From JBMNIZ01 sp050951405 (GTDB taxonomy: Bacteria; Bacillota; DULZ01), in NCBI GenBank assembly GCA_050951405.1, contig JBMNIZ010000012.1, positions 230,319-294,318 of the forward strand: a stretch of 64,000 bases of DNA. Direction: 5' to 3'. Each line of letters starts with the position of its first letter. Position 1 is the stretch's first letter. This document shows positions 34,162 through 42,541 of the stretch, one piece after another. Below the pieces are notes generated by a model. It was given only the letters and a program-made list of their open reading frames with translations. It was not told the origin of the DNA and made no database searches. The position numbers and the translations under genes were made by a program.

Positions 34162-35415
34162 TCAAGCGATCTGTGTTTCCGCATAAGAGATTTTTTCATC
34201 CCCGCGCAGCAGGAATGCGGCGTTATCCCCGAACTGGGAAACATAGCGCTTTGCAATCACATCGCAGTACTTCGGGTCAAGCTCCATCATAAAACAAACC
34301 CGCCCGGTCTGCTGCGCGGCAATCATTGTGGTGCCGGATCCTCCGAACAGGTCAAGCGCCAAATCTTCCGCATGGGAACTGTTGCGCATGGCCTTTGCCA
34401 CAAGCGAAACAGGCTTCATGGTCGGGTGTTCCTCCGATACTTTAGGACGGGGTATCTCCCAAACATCTGACTGTTTACGGTCTTTAAGCGAGCAAAGGCG
34501 TGTTCCTTCAAGCCAGCCGTACCAGATCGGCTCGTACTGGGTGTGGTAATCCTTGCGGGACAGCACGAGGCTGTCCTTTTTCCATATGATCGTGCTTGAC
34601 CAGTGGTACCCCGCCTCCCGCAGGGCGGTCATAACGTTGCCCCATTCCTGGGCGCTCATTACCACATAGGTCATGCATCCGGCTTCAGAAACTTCCCGCA
34701 TGCAGCTAAAAGCGCGCAATAAAAAAGCGCCGAATTCCTCGGTGCTCATATTGTCATTTAGAATTTGTCTTGGCTTCCAGCTTGGATGCCTGGTATCTGA
34801 ACCGTAATCAACATTCCAGGGCGGGTCGGTGAAAACAAATCTCGCCTTTTGGCCAGCCATCAGCTTTTGCACATCTGAAAGCAGGGTGCTATCACCGCAC
34901 ATAAGACGGTGGCTGCCAAGCATCCATATGTCGCCCTTTTTGGTAACCGGAGTTTTAATCTCTGCAATTGCCTTTTCCACATCGAAATTGTCCTCTTTGA
35001 CATTGGCGGCGGTCTTATCGCGGAACAACTCATCAATTTCTGCAGCATCAAACCCGGTAAGAGAAACGTCAAAACCATCTTCATTTAAATCCATAAGCAG
35101 ATCGGTCAAAAGCGGAATATCAAACTCGCCGCTGATTTTATTCAGTGCGACATTGAGCGCCTTTTCCCGCTGTTCATCCAAATCAACTACAACACAGTCG
35201 ATCTCCTTATACCCCAAGGCTGTCAATACTTTATATCGCTGATGTCCTCCGACAATGTTCCCGGTGCGTTTATTCCATATGACCGGCTCTACATACCCAA
35301 ACTCTTCAATAGACCGACGTAATTTTTCATATTCAGGGTCGCCAGGCTTTAAATCTTTCCGCGGATTATATTTAGAAGGTTTTAGTTTTTCTGTTGGTAT
35401 TTTCAGTATATCCAT
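34162..35415 (-). CDS. ParB-domain DNA methyltransferase (first of a tandem pair)
   Basis: 417 residues. The N-terminal ParB/sulfiredoxin-like domain (KLKPSKYNPRKDLKPG, SIEEFGYVEPVIWNKRTGNIVGGHQRYKVL) occupies about 1-100. The methyltransferase has catalytic motif IV DPPW in FVFTDPPWNVDYGSD (about 200) and the AdoMet motif DLFGGSGTTMIAAQQTGR near the C-terminus (about 370). This beta-type order and DPPW suggest an N6-adenine or N4-cytosine enzyme. No restriction partner is visible, so it may protect phage DNA from host restriction. Six bases follow the previous gene. Confidence 0.88.
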   Translation of the reverse strand: MDILKIPTEKLKPSKYNPRKDLKPGDPEYEKLRRSIEEFGYVEPVIWNKRTGNIVGGHQRYKVLTALGYKEIDCVVVDLDEQREKALNVALNKISGEFDIPLLTDLLMDLNEDGFDVSLTGFDAAEIDELFRDKTAANVKEDNFDVEKAIAEIKTPVTKKGDIWMLGSHRLMCGDSTLLSDVQKLMAGQKARFVFTDPPWNVDYGSDTRHPSWKPRQILNDNMSTEEFGAFLLRAFSCMREVSEAGCMTYVVMSAQEWGNVMTALREAGYHWSSTIIWKKDSLVLSRKDYHTQYEPIWYGWLEGTRLCSLKDRKQSDVWEIPRPKVSEEHPTMKPVSLVAKAMRNSSHAEDLALDLFGGSGTTMIAAQQTGRVCFMMELDPKYCDVIAKRYVSQFGDNAAFLLRGDEKISYAETQIA

Positions 35416-35420
35416 AAATC

Positions 35421-36719
35421 TTAACCCTCCAGTTTGATGGCTTTTTCACCGGTGAATTCCTCCCAGCGCTTAACAGCTAAATCACAGTAAACAGGGGATA
35501 GCTCCATTGCATAGCATTTACGCTCGGTCTGTTCAGCCGCAATTATAGTGGTTCCGCTGCCAGAGAACGGTTCAAGCACAATGCCGCCCTTGTCGCTGTG
35601 CATTTTGATGCACCGCCATGGAAGCTCCACAGGGAACATTGCAGGATGCTCCTTGTTTGCCCGTACAGTGGTCATCTCCCATATCCCAGCATAGCCCCAT
35701 TTCTTGCGTTCTTCCTTTGTAAGCCGTTTCACAAATTTATAACTGTGTCCCGCAAAGGCTGAAAGCCATACATATTCCTGATCGTTATATTCCTCAACTT
35801 CTCCTTTATTGCTGAAGGCTGAAATATACTCATATTGCTGAACCGGCTTGTTTGAAACAAGATGATAGGGTCCTACGCCGAAATTTTGCCCTTGCTTCTT
35901 CCAAATGCGGATCCAGATAGGGCGGTAACCATTGTCCAAAAACATATTCACGCTGTAAACGCTGGTGGGTTCAATAAACTGGGAACCGGTAGCATAGAGA
36001 TCCCCTAAGTTCCAGCAGACAATATCCGCATACCTGCACAAGTTTCTAATCACTGGGCGTACTGTCTCGAACCATGGATCAATCCCAGCTTTTTCATATT
36101 CTTTGCCTACCCCATATGGAGGGGAAGTCACTGCCATCTGTGCGTGACATCCGTCCATTAACTTCTCAAAATCTTCATCCCTCGTAGAGTCGCCGCACAT
36201 CAAGCGATGATTCCCGAGAAGCCAGATATCGCCCCGCTTCGTTACAGGTTCGCGCTGCACGATTTCCTCATGCACTTTATCTATGTCAAAGCTGTCTTGT
36301 ATTGCCTCTTTGGAGTACCATCGGTTAAGCAGTTCGTCTATTTCAGAAGCGTCAAACCCCGTAAGCGAAACATCAAATGCACCTGCGTCCAACTCAGCCA
36401 TCAGTTCAGCCAGTTTATTCTCGTCCCACTCTCCCTGAATCTTATTAAGAGCAAGATTAAGCGCTTTTTCTCTCTGCAGGTCAAGATCTACAACGACGCA
36501 ATCTATCTCTGTCTGTCCCAAGTCCAGCAAAACCTTTAAGCGTTGATGCCCGCCTACCACATTACCTGTTTTTTGGTTCCAGATAACAGGCTCCACATAG
36601 CCAAATTCCTCTATTGACCGTTTAAGCTTTTCATATTCCTTATCGCCAGATTTTAAATCCTTGCGCGGGTTGTATGCTGCTGGATTAAGTTTTTCAACAG
36701 ATATTTTTTGTATGTTCAT
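35421..36719 (-). CDS. ParB-domain DNA methyltransferase (second of a tandem pair)
   Basis: 432 residues with the same layout as its neighbour: ParB-like N-terminus (KLNPAAYNPRKDLKSGDKEY...GYVEPVIWNQKTGNVVGGHQRLKVL), motif IV as SPPY in MAVTSPPYGVGKEYEKAG (about 205) and AdoMet motif LEPFSGSGTTIIAAEQTERKC (about 395). SPPY is more usual for N4-cytosine specificity, so the two probably modify different sites. The N-terminal domains are far more alike than the methyltransferase cores, consistent with duplication plus domain exchange. It overlaps the preceding gene by 26 bases. Confidence 0.88.
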   Translation of the reverse strand: MNIQKISVEKLNPAAYNPRKDLKSGDKEYEKLKRSIEEFGYVEPVIWNQKTGNVVGGHQRLKVLLDLGQTEIDCVVVDLDLQREKALNLALNKIQGEWDENKLAELMAELDAGAFDVSLTGFDASEIDELLNRWYSKEAIQDSFDIDKVHEEIVQREPVTKRGDIWLLGNHRLMCGDSTRDEDFEKLMDGCHAQMAVTSPPYGVGKEYEKAGIDPWFETVRPVIRNLCRYADIVCWNLGDLYATGSQFIEPTSVYSVNMFLDNGYRPIWIRIWKKQGQNFGVGPYHLVSNKPVQQYEYISAFSNKGEVEEYNDQEYVWLSAFAGHSYKFVKRLTKEERKKWGYAGIWEMTTVRANKEHPAMFPVELPWRCIKMHSDKGGIVLEPFSGSGTTIIAAEQTERKCYAMELSPVYCDLAVKRWEEFTGEKAIKLEG

Positions 36720-36876
36720 GCTGCATTCTCCTGTTCAATATTTTCTTAAGACCTTTTTTTGCGCCCTCACAATCTCCGTTGATTATTTGTCCCCGCAGAG
36801 TCTTAAACTGCTGCTTCGTTAAATGGTCTTTATATTTTCTTAGTTCCCTAAGAAAGATTGAATTTGTTTTATGCAT
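36694..36876 (-). CDS. Small phage protein (DUF5049-like)
   Basis: 60 residues, basic: MHKTNSIFLRELRKYKDHLTKQQFKTLRGQIINGDCEGAKKGLKKIL. The pattern TKQQFKTLRGQI-GD-EGAxKGL matches a short family commonly found between small terminase and methyltransferase genes in Firmicutes phages. Function unknown. It starts on the last base of the terminase frame and overlaps the next gene. Confidence 0.6.
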   Translation of the reverse strand: MHKTNSIFLRELRKYKDHLTKQQFKTLRGQIINGDCEGAKKGLKKILNRRMQHEHTKNIC

Positions 36877-37427
36877 CAGCCACCCCTCCTGGCTGTCAGG
36901 AGTTTTTCCATCACATCATCGTGAGGAGTAGCCCCCTTGTATTCGGTAGCACAGTTTTCCCGCACGACTTGATAAATTTGATACCACAGGTTATTGGCCT
37001 GTTTCATGAAGCTTTGACTCATAGCCACATAAGGTGACGGGATGGCATTACCAGTTGTCGGATGCTTAGCAAGAAAGCCAAATTCAGTGATACATTCCTC
37101 GCACTGGATCCACCGCGCCACACTCTGGGCATATTGCTCTATAAGCTGCGCAGGGATAAGATGAACACACCTGCGTTCCTTAAGCCACTGCCATGTTTTT
37201 TCGTATATTTCCACCGCCAGTGTTGTTTTTCCGTTCTTCTGCCTTGCAGCAAGATAATCCCTCGGTGGCGGCATGCTCTCTCCTTCCAGTTCCGCAGCAT
37301 CCGTAAACTCCATTACCATGAGCTTTCGTCTGCCGGGATTTCCTTCCAAAATCTTATCCGCCAGAGGCTTTTTCTTCTGTCCTGCACCGATACGTGCCCC
37401 GCCGCGGTTGGTTCCGTCCTTTGCCAT
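36876..37427 (-). CDS. terS: Phage terminase small subunit, P27 family
   Basis: About 183 residues from ATG 37427 (GAGGTG 6 bases upstream; the in-frame ATG at 37436 overlaps that site). GGARIGAGQKKKPLADKILEGNPGRRKL is the P27 N-terminal signature, followed by the helical DNA-recognition part (WLKERRCVHLIPAQLIEQYAQSVARWIQCEECI). It recognises the packaging site and works with the large terminase. That partner is missing from this window, lost with the head module at the IS256 junction. Confidence 0.88.
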   Translation of the reverse strand: MAKDGTNRGGARIGAGQKKKPLADKILEGNPGRRKLMVMEFTDAAELEGESMPPPRDYLAARQKNGKTTLAVEIYEKTWQWLKERRCVHLIPAQLIEQYAQSVARWIQCEECITEFGFLAKHPTTGNAIPSPYVAMSQSFMKQANNLWYQIYQVVRENCATEYKGATPHDDVMEKLLTARRGG

Positions 37428-37547
37428 ACACATCACCTCGATTCATGTAAAAATAAACAGGGGACATACCCTGTTTGAAACTGCGATTTTTCGCGCGTGA
37501 CCCCCCGCCCGTTGCACGAAACATGTCCACAGGGGATTTTGACCCCC

Positions 37548-37907
37548 CTACCGTCTTACCCACCGCTCTCCTTCGCGAGCAGTGATTGAAGAGTGGCAAC
37601 TTGTGCACAAGCTCATGAGATTGCCGTCCTCGTTGGTTCCGCCTTTGGATAAAGGGATAATATGATGTACCTCTTCGGCTGGTGTAAGCCTTCCGGCCTT
37701 TTGACATTCCTCGCAAAGCGGATGCTCTGAGATATATCTGTCCCGGATGCGCTTCCAGCTCCTGCCGTAGCGTTTTCGTGTTTGGGGATCTCGTTTGTAT
37801 TTGTTGTAATAAGCATCCTCTTGCCTTTGATGCATGTCACAGTACCTTCCGTCCGTCAGTTCAGGACAGCCAGGAAAGGAGCAAGGCCTTTTTGGTTTTC
37901 TTGGCAT
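37548..37907 (-). CDS. HNH endonuclease
   Basis: 119 residues. Zinc Cys pairs: PCSFPGCPELTDGRYCDMH, CEECQKAG and CTSCH. The HNH core is VHHIIPLSKGGTNEDGNLMSLC. In many siphophages an HNH nuclease is encoded beside terminase and is needed for packaging-site cutting, which fits here (terS follows). 37428-37547 between them contains no gene. Confidence 0.9.
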   Translation of the reverse strand: MPRKPKRPCSFPGCPELTDGRYCDMHQRQEDAYYNKYKRDPQTRKRYGRSWKRIRDRYISEHPLCEECQKAGRLTPAEEVHHIIPLSKGGTNEDGNLMSLCTSCHSSITAREGERWVRR

Positions 37908-37930
37908 CTGGCCACCTCCTTTACGGGTAT

Positions 37931-38032
37931 AAAAAAGCCCTCACAGGTTCATCCCATGAAGGCTTATCTATAATTTTTCACAATACCATTATATTTGGAT
38001 TTATAATGAATTTCATCTCATAAAAATCTCAT
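37931..38032 (-). repeat. Duplicated intergenic element, copy 2 (with micro-ORF and hairpin)
   Basis: 37973-38032 matches 38335-38394 at about 50 of 60 positions without gaps. On the minus strand each begins ATGAGATTTTTATGAGATGA and holds a 12-codon frame (here 37978-38016, MKFIINPNIMVL). Both are followed by a hairpin with T-run (37931-37964 here). The two copies flank the 76-residue gene at 38041-38271. Confidence 0.6.
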
Positions 38033-38040
38033 CTTAAATA

Positions 38041-38271
38041 CTAAACAGCATATTTGCTATTTACCCATGGCATCCTGCCGTTATAATATTTATCCGAAAT
38101 ATACCGCTGCATATCGGGTGGTAAAGCTGCAAGCAAAAGATAAGCTTTTTTTCTGTCTTCCTCTAAATCTTGGGTGCTCTTATAGAAGGAACATTTATCT
38201 TGCTGACACTTGTGTACAGTCAGGATATTGCAGCCATCCCTTCCGTTACTGCCAAAGCATTTATCAACCAT
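38041..38271 (-). CDS. Small Cys-rich phage protein of unknown function
   Basis: 76 residues. The N-terminus has four Cys plus His (MVDKCFGSNGRDGCNILTVHKCQQDKCSFYKS), spaced like a small metal-binding knuckle. The second half is RKKAYLLLAALPPDMQRYISDKYYNGRMPWVN. I do not recognise a named family. It is bracketed by two copies of a repeated intergenic element, each with its own hairpin, so it may be a self-contained unit inserted between the late regulator and HNH genes. Confidence 0.65.
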   Translation of the reverse strand: MVDKCFGSNGRDGCNILTVHKCQQDKCSFYKSTQDLEEDRKKAYLLLAALPPDMQRYISDKYYNGRMPWVNSKYAV

Positions 38272-38300
38272 CTTTCCTCACTCCCGTTTTATGTCATAAG

Positions 38301-38394
38301 AAAAAGCCCCGAAGGGCTTATGCGTTTTAATGTCATTTTTCACGATATCATTATATATGGGATACCTGTGATTTTCATCTCATAAAAATCTCAT
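38301..38394 (-). repeat. Duplicated intergenic element, copy 1 (with micro-ORF and hairpin)
   Basis: The 38335-38394 core pairs with 37973-38032. The micro-ORF 38340-38378 reads MKITGIPYIMIS, the same 12-codon length as in copy 2. The hairpin AAGCCC-TTC-GGGGCTT with T-run is at 38301-38319. It follows the ArpU-like gene stop immediately. Confidence 0.6.
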
Positions 38395-38396
38395 TA

Positions 38397-38852
38397 CTAC
38401 TTCCCGTATAAAAGCAGCGCCAGATGATTAAGCGCCTTGTCCTTTCTGCGGTACACCTGTGCTCTTTCAAGAAACAGCTTCTCTCCTATGTTTGCTACAG
38501 CTTCTGTCTTGCTCACATCATTAACGAAAAATTCTGTCAGTATAAACTGTTCTTCCTCCGACAGGGCTTCCCAAGCAGGCTTGAACCACTCCATATATTC
38601 TAATGCCCGTCTGTAACGTTCTTTCAACACATCAATCTCGTCAAGGCAAGCAGCAAGGCGTTCTTCGCCGCTTTTGGGATTGTGTTTGCCCGGAACTCCG
38701 GTAATCTTTGCGCTATACGGGCTTGTCATACGAGTTTCAACTTCATATATATCCTCATCACTATGCTCAATAATGTACTGCATGCTGCTGTAATCTTTCA
38801 ATGCTTCAACAGCAGCCGCTTTTTTATCTAAATACTGCCATGCAATCAGCAT
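38397..38852 (-). CDS. ArpU/DUF1492-type phage transcriptional regulator
   Basis: About 151 residues from ATG 38852, which has GGAGGTG 5 bases upstream; the longer frame to 38972 overlaps the nuclease gene. MLIAWQYLDKKAAAVEALKDYSSMQY and the end (LSEEEQFILTEFFVNDVSKTEAVANIGEKLFLERAQVYRRKDKALNHLALLL) form a sigma-region-4-like helix-turn-helix. Such proteins (ArpU, RinA, DUF1492) switch on late phage genes, which fits its place just before terminase and structural genes. Confidence 0.8.
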   Translation of the reverse strand: MLIAWQYLDKKAAAVEALKDYSSMQYIIEHSDEDIYEVETRMTSPYSAKITGVPGKHNPKSGEERLAACLDEIDVLKERYRRALEYMEWFKPAWEALSEEEQFILTEFFVNDVSKTEAVANIGEKLFLERAQVYRRKDKALNHLALLLYGK

Positions 38853-38943
38853 ATCGCACCTCCAAAAAATCAAGATAAAAAACCTCGATCTTTGAAGCAG
38901 TGTGCTTTTTTGCGTTGCTTTGCAGTGCTTGTTTCCTTGTTCG

Positions 38944-39246
38944 TTATGTCTTCGTTCTTTGCAGAAGGTCATGCTTTTCCAGAATAGCCTTCACCTCATC
39001 TACCGAATGGACAACCGCTGCCACGCCTCCGGCATTGAGGATTTTCCTTATAGTTGCTTCCTGCAGTTTTGTTGTCTTTCCCGATGGGGTTTTTACTTCA
39101 AAAGCCACAAACCGCCCATTTACACAGGCAATAATGTCTGGTATTCCTGCTGTCCCGTACATACCGCCATGTTCCTTCCAACAGAAACACCCCGGTACTG
39201 TCTTTAAGTACCGCAGGATTTTAGTCACAATACTTTTTTCGGACAT
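38944..39246 (-). CDS. VRR-NUC domain nuclease
   Basis: 100 residues, the compact phage form of the PD-(D/E)xK VRR-NUC family. GIPDIIACVNGRFVAFEVKTPSGKTTKLQ carries the D and ExK catalytic residues; ATIRKILNAGGVAAVVHSVDEV is the usual end. Likely acts on DNA junctions or ends during replication or recombination. It sits between the primase-helicase gene (after the GTTACC-rich region) and the late regulator. Confidence 0.9.
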   Translation of the reverse strand: MSEKSIVTKILRYLKTVPGCFCWKEHGGMYGTAGIPDIIACVNGRFVAFEVKTPSGKTTKLQEATIRKILNAGGVAAVVHSVDEVKAILEKHDLLQRTKT

Positions 39247-39267
39247 ACCTGCTCATCCTCCAAAATT

Positions 39268-39537
39268 GTTACCTTTTCCCCTCTTGTTACCCCGGTATTT
39301 CTAAAAAGGTAACTTCTCAAACCCGCTTTATAAGCGCATTTGCGGATTTTGTTACCTTGTTACCTCTTTTTTGGAGTAGGTATAGACACAAATATTTATA
39401 TTTTTTTATTTTTTATTTTTCAAAAAATAATTTCATCTCTCGCGCGTATATATAAAGTTGAGGTAACAAAGGTAACATCGGTAACAAGTGGCTATTCATC
39501 AGCGTTTCGAGTGTTACCTTTTTGTTACCTTGTTACC
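39268..39537. other. Candidate phage replication origin (GTTACC repeats around an AT-rich tract)
   Basis: The 300-base gap between primase and VRR-NUC genes has no ORF but 11 copies of GTTACC or its complement GGTAAC. The positions are 39268, 39286, 39308, 39351, 39359, 39462, 39471, 39480, 39513, 39524 and 39532. Many are 8 or 9 bases apart. Three GGTAAC face three GTTACC across 39486-39512. An AT-only-like stretch (39390-39430) lies in the middle. This is the layout of an iteron origin. Function is inference. Confidence 0.5.
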
Positions 39538-39547
39538 TTTTTCGAGG

Positions 39548-42104
39548 TTAGAGAGGTTCAATATCTGTGATCTCAAAGCCGCTCACATCGCATCGCTCTT
39601 TTAATATTGAAAAATCAAGAGCCCAGGCTTTCTTAGTTTCATTCCCGAAACGCATCGTTTTATTGCTCTCCAGAAAAAAGTCACTTTGCCGCAACTGCTT
39701 CAGAAACTGGTTATACGGAAGACATTCACCTGTGATTGCATAATCGCGTCTGTACTTGGTATAGCGGTCATATACATCGCAAAAACGTATCCCGATAACC
39801 TTGCTATCTTTATCAAAAGTGTAATCTTGGTTTGGAGCCAGTTTCATCCGGGCCATGATTTCCAGCGTCTGTTCAACAATAGTCTTATTATTGCTGCCGC
39901 CATCCAGCAAGTACTCCTGCACACCGTTCCGAAGATATCGAATACATGCCCCTTTGTTAATAGGAAACACTTCAGACCATGTAACATTAAGGAATTCACA
40001 CAGTTTGTTAATTAGGCTCAATCCGGCATAACAGCAGGCAAGGTTATTGACGATACGGGATGGAAACTCATCGGATATCTCTGACTTTGCCTCCTCATAC
40101 CATTTCTCTGCCTCTGCGGCCGATACTCTGAGTGCTATATCCAACAGGCTCCGGCCGAAGCTGCCAAGCAGATCAGCTTTTGCACACAACTTATAAAATG
40201 CTTGCCTATGGCTGGCCGGTTTTAAGTCCTTCTTACTGAAAAGCAATTCAATGCTTCGTTCCCTGATAGCCGCTTCATCCGGCGATTCCTCACCAGCTAC
40301 AATGATGGGAGCCAATAGCTCATAAGTAACAGCGCTTTGATCCGCCCGGCCGCGGACACCTTCATGCCCGTCATATGCATCACGAAGATGGTTGTATAAG
40401 GCATTTAGCCTTAGCTTGTCTATCTTTGAAGGTTTGAACTCATCCATCAGCTGTGGTATCAGATTTGATGATGCAGATTCTTTCATCAATGTAAATGCGG
40501 TAACCTGTGTAGCCGCTCTAATTTTGCTGCATGAAAATACCGGCAGAATAACCCGCTCCAATGTATTACTCTTTCCGCTGCCCTGTTCTCCGACAAGCAA
40601 TAAGTGCGGAAACTTAATGCCTGATTTTTTAAGATGCGGCTTAATAAAGCATCCGGCTACCCAGGCCATCACTGACACCGTTTTTATGGGTTCGTTATAG
40701 CTGAGGATCCACTCTCCAAGCCTGATAAGCTGTTCCTTTGTCAATGGCTCAAAGGTAAGGATATCGGTTGTTATGCTTTTATACTTATCAAGTTGCACGA
40801 TATCTTCAACAATGCTGCCTCCGGCTTCAATGGCACCATCCGTTGAAACATAGACCATCCGCCCGCCATGCTCATAAATTCCAAGAGCCTTTACCCCTGT
40901 TTTCCGTACCCACTCCAATTCGGATATATATCCTTTCAGCAGTTCTAAATCTCCTTCTGAGCCAAAATAGCCTAAGGATATTGTCCGGCGGTTCAAGATA
41001 TTTTTAAACTTTTGGATGTTATTGAAGTCGGTAGTCATAAATGTCTGGCGGTATATTTCATCGCGGATTGTAATAAGATCAGCAGTCATCTGCGTTTCAT
41101 CTTCTGATACAATCATCTCCACCGGCTGAATGATAAAGTTTGTTATAGGATACACACTTTCGCCTCTGGTGCGGTAATACCTGCCCTCATGTTCAAAGAT
41201 AACTGACTCGCTTTCGCGGCTGTATATGTTCTCTGTGACTTCAATGGCCTTATCCAGTGTCTCCTGCCCATATGTTGCTCCACTTGCATGATGTACCGTA
41301 TCCCATTTTTCCCGAAATAACCCGGAATTTCTAAACAGCCTGTCCATCTGCTCTTTGTTTTTGCCTGACCAGAAAGCCAGCATACAGCAAAGGGCAAGGT
41401 CGGCTTCGGACTGGCTGGGATACCCTGCTTCCTGCCATTTTCCTTCCCATAGCAGATTAAATTCCTTATGGTTTTCGGCTGTCTGGACTTTCTCCAGAAT
41501 TTCTTCATCTGTAAGCGGCTCTAGCTTAAAATTCTTACGGTCTTTCTTGCTTTTCCCGCTCCGCTTCTTGCTTTTGATATAATTCTCATGTATCCAGGCC
41601 AGTGCTCCGTTATCTCCAGCAATGCTATCAGGAGTCCCGGGCAGTCGCTTGCCAGTCATTGTGAAGTATCTGCTGTGGGCATACATTTCAACGCCGGTTT
41701 TTGTATTTTTATTACCCTTGGCAGGCATCTCCCCTTTATAGAAGATATGAAGCCCGGTTCCTGAGGGACTGATTTCTGTATAGGACGGAAACCGCTCAAG
41801 GATAGCCTTGGCGGTATCGTTTAATTCTCCTGTATTTTTATCGCGGCAGTGATCGATATCAACTCCTACTAAGCCTCCGCCTTTTGCGAATACAAAACCT
41901 AATCCGGTATAGAGATATTGTTCCTTTGCCGCAATCGCATCGTCAAGGGTCGACCAGTCGTTTGGGTTAGTGCTTGAGGCTTTTCTACCGGTTAAGGGAT
42001 TGTAAGGGATTTTACTGTCTCTTCCCGTCCCTTGTGTTTGGTTCCAGACGCCAGCATATCCATTGCTTCCGGTCAGCCAATTCTTTAGGGAATGAGATGC
42101 TCAC
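39548..42104 (-). pseudogene. Primase-polymerase plus VapE-like helicase fusion, one frameshift near the N-terminus
   Basis: The GTG at 42104 (AGGAGG upstream, GTGA overlap with the previous stop) reads SISFPKELADRKQWICWRLEPNTRDG and then goes out of frame near 42018-42024. The following frame reads RDSKIPYNPLTGRKASS and stays open to 39548. Prim-Pol motifs: GVDIDHC (about residue 85) and SPSGTGLHIF (about 117). A P-loop follows, GEQGSGKSNTLERV (about 510). The intact part from ATG 41728 gives 726 residues. It would prime and unwind phage DNA. The one-base break may be real or an error; an internal restart would lose the primase motifs. Confidence 0.8.
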
Positions 42105-42526
42105 TGACGCCGCACCTCCTCGCATGATTCATTAAAATACCGGATCGGAATGCTGCGCTGTTTTGCCTTCTCAATCTCAATGGACATCCCTTTAGTAATT
42201 TTTCTGCCAAATACCCACACTTCTGAGCACTTTGACATCAATACCATGCCAAAGAACAATCCCAGATTTCTCATTTGTTCATCATCGTCATCCATAAACT
42301 GCGGAAACAAGAGGTGCGGAGCAATAGGTATGCAATTTCTGCTCACTGCAAATCGGCAGTACCCCTGAGCCTTACGGATATTACGTTCTATATCACCAGC
42401 ATATGGGCTGCAGATAAATACCATCGGTCTGTAAGGCGCTTTCCTGGCCTCTCGCTCAATCCTAAGCAATGCTTCATAAGGTGTGGGGTCGTAATATCCT
42501 TCCGCGTTAAACTTGCTGATACTCAT
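42101..42526 (-). CDS. DUF4406/deoxyribosyltransferase-like phage protein
   Basis: 141 residues. YRPMVFICSPYAGDIERNIRKAQGYCRFAVSRNCIPIAPHLLFPQFMDD resembles the nucleoside 2-deoxyribosyltransferase-like DUF4406 fold, and SKCSEVWVFGRKITKGMSIEIEKAKQRSIPIRYF carries the family-type Glu in the SxE position. It may act on nucleotides during phage growth, but the reaction is unknown. The stop overlaps the primase start (GTGA), pointing to one operon. Confidence 0.75.
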   Translation of the reverse strand: MSISKFNAEGYYDPTPYEALLRIEREARKAPYRPMVFICSPYAGDIERNIRKAQGYCRFAVSRNCIPIAPHLLFPQFMDDDDEQMRNLGLFFGMVLMSKCSEVWVFGRKITKGMSIEIEKAKQRSIPIRYFNESCEEVRRQ

Positions 42527-42541
42527 GGTATTACCCCCTGC

